Part shown: positions 6,554 through 11,994 of the stretch, piece after piece
Layout: each line of letters begins with the position of its first letter
How positions within the stretch are numbered: the first letter of the stretch is position 1
From: a virus
IMG/VR virus record: IMGVR_UViG_3300043468_000549
Location: 1 to 24,922 of that record
Reading direction: 5' to 3' (one strand)
Length of the DNA: 24,922 nucleotides
The notes under the pieces: model-generated
Seen by the model: only the letters and a program-made list of their open reading frames with translations
What the model was told of the DNA's origin: nothing
Database searches by the model: none
Translations under genes and position numbers: made by a program

Positions 6554-7126
6554 CTACTTCAACCAAGCAGGTTTCTTGCCAGCCGTCGCCGCAGGTGCGG
6601 CGGTCTTTGCTGCTGGCACCGGTGCTTTCGCCTCAGGCGCACTCTCATGCGCTTGGTTCCACAGCTTATGCCCGTTGCTGCTCGGGTTTGGTGAACCCCA
6701 GTCGCTGATGGAGTTACGGTCTGCGCGTCCGTCCTTGCCCTTGTCGATTCCGACCTTGATGACGACCTCAGCGCCATTGAGCGCCTCGATGATTTGGTTG
6801 AAATCACCGCTGTTGAACTGCTCGTATGAGGCAGGGTCTTCGTAGTTGAAGACGCCCTTGCTCTCAAGAATGCGAGTGATGGCCCCGATGCCCATCTGGC
6901 GCCACACCTCGCTGTTGTTCTCATCGAACGGGTTGCAAACCATCCCGAACACGCGCCGGTTGTTGTACTGACCCCCTTGGATGGCGAGCTCGATGGATAG
7001 GTAGTCACCACCGGTTGACTGACTGCTCTTGCGCTCCTTCACCACAAGGATGGCCTTGGCGACCGTTCCTTTTGGGATGAGTTCCATCTCTGTTGACCCG
7101 ACGTTTGTTGACTGTGAATTGAACAT
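6554..7126 (-). CDS. Phage ssDNA-binding protein, DUF669-like
   Basis: The 190-residue product begins with an OB-like region resembling DUF669 proteins (ELIPKGTVAKAILVVKERKS, then DYLSIELAIQGGQYNNRRVF). An Ala/Pro/Lys-rich linker and a basic-aromatic tip KPAWLK follow. DUF669 proteins are commonly found beside Sak4-type ATPases, and here the Sak4-like gene is only 18 bases upstream, which supports an SSB role: coating single strands and helping annealing. The C-terminal layout, folded domain then flexible linker then conserved tip, is that of SSBs that recruit partners, though the tip is not the usual acidic DDDIPF type. The start has an A-rich leader. The gene ends at a strong terminator. 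Confidence 0.75.
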   Translation of the reverse strand: MFNSQSTNVGSTEMELIPKGTVAKAILVVKERKSSQSTGGDYLSIELAIQGGQYNNRRVFGMVCNPFDENNSEVWRQMGIGAITRILESKGVFNYEDPASYEQFNSGDFNQIIEALNGAEVVIKVGIDKGKDGRADRNSISDWGSPNPSSNGHKLWNQAHESAPEAKAPVPAAKTAAPAATAGKKPAWLK

Positions 7127-7144
7127 GACTTTTGATTTTTGTTT

Positions 7145-7987
7145 TTAGTGTTTTGCGGTGTCGATGCGTTTACCTGCGCGAATCTTGGCGAGCACCTTCC
7201 CAAGGTCAGCGGGTTCCTGAAGCTCCAGCGTGCCAGAGCGGTCTTTTGCGGGGTATCCCCACGGGTTCTGTTGGTGGCAGACAAAGGCGCGATACTGCGA
7301 CTTGTCCTCCGCCTCAAAGTTCTGGAGCGTCAGAACGAGGTCGAAGATACCAGGCAACTCGCGGCCCGTCTTCGAGCCCTCGATTTGAACGTCCCAGTAC
7401 TTCCTCTTCAACTCGTCTTCCTGCTGTTCCAGAATGCCCACCAGCACCACGTTCTTGTGGCAGTGCTGAAGCTGGGTCACCCAGCGAATCATCTCGCGTC
7501 CAAGAAGCCCATAGGCTCCACGGGTGTCGGGCTTGCCGGTCTTGTCGCTGAACGCCTCGGGCTGCTGCTGGCACCATGCAAAGCACATACGGCTTGCGAC
7601 GGTGATGGAGTCAACGAACAGCGTCTCGTACTGCTCATGCCCCGAGGCCGGCCCGAACGCCTTCACAACGGACTCATACGCTGCTTTGCTGTAGGAACCG
7701 TTGGCGTCCGCAGGATCGGGCCCACCGAGCCACAGGGCGATGGCCTTGGCCAGCTCCCACGGATGCGCGCCCATCTCGTTCGACGTCGCTCGGATGTCGA
7801 GGCAGTCGCCCTTCCAGTCTTTGCCAAGTGCCAGCGTACCGGCTTCGAGGTCAACGAACAGTGTGCTCTTCGCGTCCAGCGTGCGAGCTTGGTAGGTTTT
7901 ACCAACGCCGGCAGGGCCGAACACAACCGCTTTCACGCAGTCCGAGGTGCGCTTGAGGCGCTCGTCTGCTTTAATGATTTTGAGCAT
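7145..7987 (-). CDS. Sak4-like RecA-fold ATPase (AAA_24)
   Basis: The 280-residue protein carries Walker A GPAGVGKT at 24-31, a short strand with LFVDLEAGTLAL at 43-54, and Walker B TLFVDSIT at 122-129. Together these are typical of the phage AAA_24/Sak4 family, single-strand annealing or strand-exchange ATPases that work with a phage SSB. The partner SSB gene follows directly. The ATG overlaps the upstream gene's TAA (TAATG), so the two are probably translationally coupled. Length is normal for the family. It likely replaces a RecA, UvsX or Erf-type recombinase in this phage. Confidence 0.83.
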   Translation of the reverse strand: MLKIIKADERLKRTSDCVKAVVFGPAGVGKTYQARTLDAKSTLFVDLEAGTLALGKDWKGDCLDIRATSNEMGAHPWELAKAIALWLGGPDPADANGSYSKAAYESVVKAFGPASGHEQYETLFVDSITVASRMCFAWCQQQPEAFSDKTGKPDTRGAYGLLGREMIRWVTQLQHCHKNVVLVGILEQQEDELKRKYWDVQIEGSKTGRELPGIFDLVLTLQNFEAEDKSQYRAFVCHQQNPWGYPAKDRSGTLELQEPADLGKVLAKIRAGKRIDTAKH

Positions 7988-8385
7988 TACTTGAAGGAGA
8001 TACGGGGTTCGCTGAACTTGGTGGTGCGTGCTTCCATAACGCGGCGCAGAACGTCCTCGTTGCCGATGCGCTCGATGGTCTTTGCAGCCACCGAGAGCTT
8101 GGCGTTGATGAGCTCACGCGCATCCGCCAGAGGCAATGACTCGTACAAGGACTGCAACTTCCCCTGATCCCAGAGGTATGTCGCCTTCACCTCGTACTTC
8201 AGTTTCACGCCGTCAATCTCGGTGGATAGTTCACCGTAACCGCGTCCGCTTTCCTTCAGTAGGTTCTGAAGATTGGCCCCATGCTCTTGCATGATGGCTT
8301 CCTCCAGCGTCTTTATCTCATCTTCAAGGACGGAGATTTTGGTTAGCCGTTTGGCTATCTCGTCCCTCATTTTTTTTAGGTTCAT
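7987..8385 (-). CDS. Conserved phage protein next to Sak4, unknown function
   Basis: The 132-residue protein starts with a coiled-coil (MNLKKMRDEIAKRLTKISVL to about residue 35). It continues with a mixed domain containing YEVKATYLWDQGKLQSLYES and SVAAKTIERIGNEDVLRRVM, and ends TTKFSEPRISFK. Proteins of this build often lie just upstream of Sak4-type ATPases, so a helper role in recombination is possible, but I cannot assign one. An alternative ATG at 8370 (MRDEIAK) would shorten it by five residues. It overlaps the helix-turn-helix gene's end by 62 bases, unusually long for this genome. Confidence 0.68.
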   Translation of the reverse strand: MNLKKMRDEIAKRLTKISVLEDEIKTLEEAIMQEHGANLQNLLKESGRGYGELSTEIDGVKLKYEVKATYLWDQGKLQSLYESLPLADARELINAKLSVAAKTIERIGNEDVLRRVMEARTTKFSEPRISFK

Positions 8386-8620
8386 TTTCTAGTTCTCTTT
8401 TCAGTTTATGGCACACGTCTTCGAGTCGGAGCGACCAGCCTTCGTTGTGCGCCAACGCAACAAGCGCGGCGAACTTATCCAGCGGGATTTTCCGTCTGCG
8501 AACCCATGTTGATATTGTTCGCGGTTGCACAAGTACACCCGCCAACACCAACTTCTTCCAGAGCAGGTTCTTTCCCCCGAACCGGAAGACCATGTGCCTC
8601 GCATCGATTTGGTAGCTCAT
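8324..8620 (-). CDS. Helix-turn-helix DNA-binding protein, probable early regulator
   Basis: The 98-residue form starts at 8620 (MSYQIDARHMVFRFGG). Residues 20-50 have a Cro/YdaS-like helix-turn-helix look: KKLVLAGVLVQPRTISTWVR, then RRKIPLDKFAALVALA. A basic tail follows. The open frame continues to an ATG at 8662, but that start would place the palindromic operator candidates inside the gene, so the shorter form is preferred. No Shine-Dalgarno supports either start. It is the first gene of the recombination operon, divergent from a small + strand gene, and probably controls one or both. Confidence 0.66.
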   Translation of the reverse strand: MSYQIDARHMVFRFGGKNLLWKKLVLAGVLVQPRTISTWVRRRKIPLDKFAALVALAHNEGWSLRLEDVCHKLKRELENEPKKNEGRDSQTANQNLRP

Positions 8621-8636
8621 GGCGGGGATGAAGATG

Positions 8637-8697
8637 TACGCATTTTTTGCGTATCGCAACATCTTTTTTCATTTTGTCGCAAGACGCTTTCTCGCAA
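8637..8697. promoter_or_regulatory. Candidate operator region between divergent genes
   Basis: Two overlapping perfect inverted repeats sit here: TACGCA-N5-TGCGTA at 8637-8653 and TTGCG-N3-CGCAA at 8647-8659. The half-site TCGCAA recurs in direct orientation at 8654, 8677 and 8692. The cluster lies just upstream of the helix-turn-helix gene and of the + strand gene, so it is the expected target of that regulator. No strong promoter consensus was recognised. Confidence 0.6.
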
Positions 8698-8708
8698 CGT
8701 ATTGGCCC

Positions 8709-8942
8709 ATGGAACCAGTCTCTTTCGACACTCTCGTTCAGCGTTTCACCGGTGTTCACGGCATTCAGGCGGGTCTTCTTGTCCTTGCGCCCAAGGTGCA
8801 TTCCGACTCGGGGCCGATTGCAACCATGGGCAGCGCAATGCCGCCTGACACCATTATTCCCAAGGGCGCAGGGATTTACGACGAGAACGGTATGCTCCCG
8901 AAGATTGAAGGCAAGGGGCTGGAGTTTATCGCTTACGCCTAG
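8709..8942 (+). CDS. Small divergent protein, unknown function
   Basis: This 77-residue + strand frame starts MEPVSFDTLVQRFTGVHGIQ, continues with AGLLVLAPKVHSDSGPI and MPPDTIIPKGAGIYDENG, and ends KGLEFIAYA. It has balanced composition and natural codon use, whereas the opposing - strand frame looks random. The ATG at 8709 is preferred; a longer form from 8619 (MAGMKMYAFFAYRNIF) would use a start overlapping the other gene's start in the same CATG. No Shine-Dalgarno is seen. It converges on the lysozyme gene with a 17-base overlap. It may be a switch partner of the helix-turn-helix protein or a moron-type accessory gene. Confidence 0.6.
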   Translation: MEPVSFDTLVQRFTGVHGIQAGLLVLAPKVHSDSGPIATMGSAMPPDTIIPKGAGIYDENGMLPKIEGKGLEFIAYA

Positions 8943-9552
8943 GCTCAAGAGCATTCTCGAACAGGGCGGCTTCAGCGTCTCTGCGGCGTTGTAAGCCTTT
9001 GGTATTCGGCCACAAACGCTTCATCGACCGGATGAGTTCCGGTACGTCATAGAACCGGCGGTCGCGCATCGCGTTCTGGATGCCAAGCATCTCGGACCGC
9101 CTGTCCCCAGCGAGGGCTGTGCCACGGTTGAACACCAGCGAGATAAGAGCGTCCCGCGCCTCGTCTGGCAGGTCTTCGGCCTGCGGGTAAATGCGCAGCA
9201 TCCGCAGGTAAAACATGGGCAACGTGTTCTTCTGGAAGACATCAACGGCCTTCTGCCAAAGTACTACGACGGAACGCATTGTGGGCGAGGCGTGCAGGAG
9301 TTCACGGGCTGCGTTTGCCTTGACTCCGAGGGCGGCGGTGAGCGCAAGGTAATCGGACTCGGGGAGCAGTTCCTCCCACGCTTCCGAGAACTGTTGCGAT
9401 GTGGCGTAGCCCAAGTCGTAGCCAATTCCAATCGTGACGCCGCTTTGCTCCCCAGGCCACGTCGGGCTCTGAAGGAACTTGCGGTAGTACTCCTCACCGC
9501 CGCCCACCTCGAAATCAATGATCAGCTTTAGACCCGCGTCTGAGATGTTCAT
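8926..9552 (-). CDS. Endolysin, lysozyme-like
   Basis: The 208-residue protein starts MNISDAGLKLIIDFEVGGGE and continues to GVTIGIGYDLGY at about 39-50. This is the lysozyme-fold pattern with Glu15 as candidate catalytic acid and Thr40 in the TIGIGYD strand. The rest is helical (for example ALISLVFNRGTAL near 137-149), resembling pesticin-type or T4-type muramidases. It should cut peptidoglycan glycan strands at the end of infection. There is no signal peptide, so it needs a holin; the membrane-protein genes just upstream overlap it by ATGA and fit that role. Confidence 0.84.
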   Translation of the reverse strand: MNISDAGLKLIIDFEVGGGEEYYRKFLQSPTWPGEQSGVTIGIGYDLGYATSQQFSEAWEELLPESDYLALTAALGVKANAARELLHASPTMRSVVVLWQKAVDVFQKNTLPMFYLRMLRIYPQAEDLPDEARDALISLVFNRGTALAGDRRSEMLGIQNAMRDRRFYDVPELIRSMKRLWPNTKGLQRRRDAEAALFENALEPRRKR

Positions 9553-9734
9553 TTGTGCTCGGTGAAGAACCGCTCAGAGATTTCGCTCACCTTCTTCCAC
9601 AGCTCCTTCCGGTCGTCCTCGCACTCGCGGATCTTCTGTGAGAGATACCAGATAGCGATTGCCATCGCGCACGCCAGCGGTCCTTGAGCAACAAGTTGGT
9701 TCACCATGGGTTCAAACGAGATGTCGGCAATCAC
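9549..9734 (-). CDS. Small membrane protein with cytoplasmic coiled tail, holin or lysis accessory
   Basis: The 61-residue product has one transmembrane helix (GPLACAMAIAIWYLSQKI, about 18-35) followed by a charged helical tail (RECEDDRKELWKKVSEISER). It starts at GTG 9734, overlapping the upstream TGA as GTGA, with AGGAAAG 6-7 bases upstream. Its position directly before the lysozyme suggests a holin or antiholin, but the single membrane pass and long soluble tail leave the exact lysis role open. Confidence 0.68.
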   Translation of the reverse strand: MIADISFEPMVNQLVAQGPLACAMAIAIWYLSQKIRECEDDRKELWKKVSEISERFFTEHK

Positions 9735-9898
9735 GGTTTTTCTTTCCTGAAGATGTTGATGGCTGAGTAAATGCTCACGCCGGCCGTGAGGATAGCGTCC
9801 GCTTGGTCAGGCGCAATCCTAACTCCGAAGACCGTGAGGAGGCTGATGATGCCGCGCCATGTGGATGGCTCCATTAAACGAGCGAGGATGTATTTCAT
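9731..9898 (-). CDS. Putative holin
   Basis: This 55-residue protein, missed by size cut-offs, reads MKYILARLMEPSTWRGIISL, then LTVFGVRIAPDQADAILTAG, then VSIYSAINIFRKEKP. It has two hydrophobic segments separated by a short polar turn (PDQAD) and a basic end, the layout of small phage holins with this WRG...PDQADAI pattern. It overlaps both neighbours (ATGA upstream, GTGA downstream), which confirms frame and start. It would form the membrane lesion releasing the endolysin. Confidence 0.7.
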   Translation of the reverse strand: MKYILARLMEPSTWRGIISLLTVFGVRIAPDQADAILTAGVSIYSAINIFRKEKP

Positions 9899-10188
9899 GG
9901 GTGTGTGTGCTTTGCGATGAGTGCCACGGCAATTACCGCAGCGGTTGGGTAAACGAAGTCAGTGATGCCCTTAAGCGTCCACGCACGGGGCTGTAAACCG
10001 CCCCAGAATGGCATATTCGCACGCCGCCCACCGTAGTTGTGCTCGATGTTGCGATACTCGGCTTGGGCGTACTCCCGCCCCACGAAGTACGCCGACCCCA
10101 CAGCCGCGCCTGTCCACCAGTTGCCAGTCACCATGGCGATGACGGACTGGATGGCGAGCGCGATGAGCGGGTGGGCGACGTGGTGCAT
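9895..10188 (-). CDS. Conserved phage membrane protein in the lysis cassette
   Basis: The 97-residue protein has hydrophobic segments near residues 7-20 (PLIALAIQSVIAMV) and 26-36, a conserved-looking GREYAQAEYRNIEHNYGG, and a C-terminal membrane helix (VYPTAAVIAVALIA). I recognise the GREYAQAEYR pattern from other podovirus-type phages but know no proven function. It may be another lysis component or an envelope-modifying protein. It has no Rz-like periplasmic coiled coil, and no spanin pair was recognised in the window. Start 10188 lacks a good Shine-Dalgarno. Confidence 0.66.
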   Translation of the reverse strand: MHHVAHPLIALAIQSVIAMVTGNWWTGAAVGSAYFVGREYAQAEYRNIEHNYGGRRANMPFWGGLQPRAWTLKGITDFVYPTAAVIAVALIAKHTHP

Positions 10189-10192
10189 GGGG

Positions 10193-11542
10193 TTAGCTTG
10201 CTTGGTTTGTCGAAAGCAAGGAGAGGCGAATCTCTACAGCGGCACCAATCCGATTTTCGACGTACAACCTTCCATCATTGTTGGCGCTGACTGTGATGCG
10301 GTTATCTGGCCCTGTTGTGCCAGTCAAAGGGCCTGTTTGCATATTGAAAAACGCATCTCCTGCATACTTATTGATTGCAGGTGAGCCTGCGCCTGATCCC
10401 TTATAGACCTTGAACCATCCAAGACCGTTTCCGTTTTGAGAGTTCGAGGCCAGAGTTACAAGACCGCAAAGGTACGCGCCAGCGTCATTCGGGTTGATGA
10501 CGTAAACCGATGTTGCGGTGTCGTCTGCCAGCGAAAGCACTGGTGTGCTATTGAATCCAGCCTCGTCAACGTAGGAGAATCCGCGAGCGTACTTGATGAA
10601 CTCGCCCGTGGAGTCAACTTGACGGTCAATGTCGTAACTGATTGCTGTTGCCTCTGTGACAAGTACGCCTCCCTCTGGAACCGGATTGCAGTAGAAGGCA
10701 ACGATTCGCGTCAGCTTGGAGCGTTCAATCTTTATGCCGATACGACCACTGAGCACGCCAAATGCGTCAACAGCAAGATGGCCGAACGTCATCGAGTAGA
10801 CACCCTGATTTGTTACTGCGCTTGGGCCGCCAATCTGAACTCCGATTGCGTTGTTTGCGGATATTGCAACACGCACATACCCTGGAAAGATGTTGTTATC
10901 GGTCCAGTTCACAAAGTTCAGCCCAAAAACTTTGCTGTCTTGAATGAAGACGCTTCCAAAGGTGTTAAGCGTTACAACCTGCGGTGTGGCATCGTATCCG
11001 GAAGTTACTCCGCCAGTCTCGATTCCGGTCCCGCAGGTTCCCTGAATATCGATGCTGCCGAAGACGCACTGAGTGACATTTCTTTTCGTCAACGCGCTCT
11101 CGCCACCTGTGCTGTCTGCGTAAATGGTTATGGCTTTGCTTGTGGTGCCGCTCATGTTGAGCGTTATGACATCAGCGTAGATGTTATGGGCACTGTGGAT
11201 GGCAAGACCAACGCCAGTAAATGAAGCACCCACATCAAGACGCATTCCCTCCCATCGCACATTTTGCACGACCGTTGTTTGGTCGGTTTGCACGGCAACG
11301 CCATTGCGCGGACCTGTATAAATCAACTTTCCAGCAGGGCCGAAGCTTAAGCTGGAATTGTTCTTGAGCGTGATTGTAGACGCATGAGCGCAGGGAACAT
11401 CAATAAGCACTGTTCCACCGCCATCGATTGCGGCTTGAATAGCCGCAGAATCGTCTGTAACGCCATTGCCAACAGCTCCGAACTGAATAACAGAGATAAT
11501 CTCGTTCAGCTTGTCTGCGTTCTGAAATGCTTTGCTGCTCAT
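10193..11542 (-). CDS. Tailspike-like protein with right-handed beta-helix (pectate-lyase superfamily)
   Basis: The 449-residue product (ATG at 11542, MSSKAFQNADKLNEI) opens almost at once into the Pectate_lyase_3 signature VIQFGAVGNGVTDDSAAIQA, then a long run of short beta-rich repeats rich in G, N, T and V. Such proteins are usually trimeric and bind or cleave capsule or O-antigen sugars. It lacks the N-terminal head-binding domain of the other tailspike at 11995-13992, so it may dock on that spike or work as a branching second specificity. An alternative TTG start at 11563 overlaps the upstream gene's stop and is less likely. Confidence 0.83.
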   Translation of the reverse strand: MSSKAFQNADKLNEIISVIQFGAVGNGVTDDSAAIQAAIDGGGTVLIDVPCAHASTITLKNNSSLSFGPAGKLIYTGPRNGVAVQTDQTTVVQNVRWEGMRLDVGASFTGVGLAIHSAHNIYADVITLNMSGTTSKAITIYADSTGGESALTKRNVTQCVFGSIDIQGTCGTGIETGGVTSGYDATPQVVTLNTFGSVFIQDSKVFGLNFVNWTDNNIFPGYVRVAISANNAIGVQIGGPSAVTNQGVYSMTFGHLAVDAFGVLSGRIGIKIERSKLTRIVAFYCNPVPEGGVLVTEATAISYDIDRQVDSTGEFIKYARGFSYVDEAGFNSTPVLSLADDTATSVYVINPNDAGAYLCGLVTLASNSQNGNGLGWFKVYKGSGAGSPAINKYAGDAFFNMQTGPLTGTTGPDNRITVSANNDGRLYVENRIGAAVEIRLSLLSTNQAS

Positions 11543-11553
11543 AAGGTATATGA

Positions 11554-11862
11554 TTACTGCCAAGGAAATGGCGTTATCTGCGGTTGGGTTGCTCCTGTTT
11601 TCTGAGCAACCATGTCCTCGTATTTCTTAACGTTACTGTACTCCTCTTCGTGAACGCCATCATCGAGCGCATCCTTTACCCACTGAATGACTTGTTCTTC
11701 GGTCGCGGCATCGAGCTGCGTGAATGAATCAACGTCTGGCGGCAGTAAGTTGGTATCTGACTCAATGGTTGATGTCCCGTCTGACACCGAAAACGAAGCG
11801 TTTACAACTGTCCCAGCAACCGGCGTGTCGAGCGTTTTAATCTGCGTGATTTTCCAGTTCAT
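11554..11862 (-). CDS. Small phage protein between tailspikes, unknown
   Basis: The 102-residue product starts MNWKITQIKTLDTPVAGTVV, continues with a beta-rich half (SFSVSDGTSTIESDTNLLPP), and then a helical acidic half (ATEEQVIQWVKDALDD). Proteins with this layout are common beside tail-fibre genes in podoviruses. A chaperone or assembly role is plausible but unproven. The start overlaps the upstream TGA (ATGA). Confidence 0.66.
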   Translation of the reverse strand: MNWKITQIKTLDTPVAGTVVNASFSVSDGTSTIESDTNLLPPDVDSFTQLDAATEEQVIQWVKDALDDGVHEEEYSNVKKYEDMVAQKTGATQPQITPFPWQ

Positions 11863-11990
11863 TTTGCTTCGGATGCTGATTGCTTCAGGTTCTCAAGGTC
11901 AGCCTTTAGCTTTTCAATAAGCGCAGCTTGCTCAATGTTGGCGAGCAAGAGTTGACCGAGTTGTTCGACTAGCATTTTCCGTGGATCCAT
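11859..11990 (-). CDS. Short coiled-coil protein, unknown
   Basis: This 43-residue frame (MDPRKMLVEQLGQLLLANIE, then QAALIEKLKADLENLKQ) forms a single amphipathic helix with leucine-rich heptads. It begins 4 bases after the first tailspike's stop codon and overlaps the following gene by ATGA. It may be a tail-fibre assembly chaperone or a short structural helix. It is too short for standard ORF cut-offs, but the overlaps on both sides support it. Confidence 0.6.
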   Translation of the reverse strand: MDPRKMLVEQLGQLLLANIEQAALIEKLKADLENLKQSASEAK

Positions 11991-11994
11991 AGTG

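Noticed and set aside
7139-8167. Long + strand open frame of 342 codons
   Set aside because: It lies antisense to the Sak4-like gene, which has clear Walker motifs; its translation shows no family signal and is a codon-bias shadow.
8647-8670. Short hairpin followed by T run as a + strand terminator
   Set aside because: The stem is only 5 base pairs with a 3-base loop and the T run starts 3 bases later; its place between divergent genes fits an operator better.
8475-8954. - strand frame of 159 codons covering the control region
   Set aside because: Its sequence is irregular and overlaps both the helix-turn-helix gene and the + strand gene, which are better supported.
10436-11224. + strand open frame of 262 codons
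   Set aside because: Cys-rich, irregular translation antisense to the second tailspike, whose beta-helix signature is clear.
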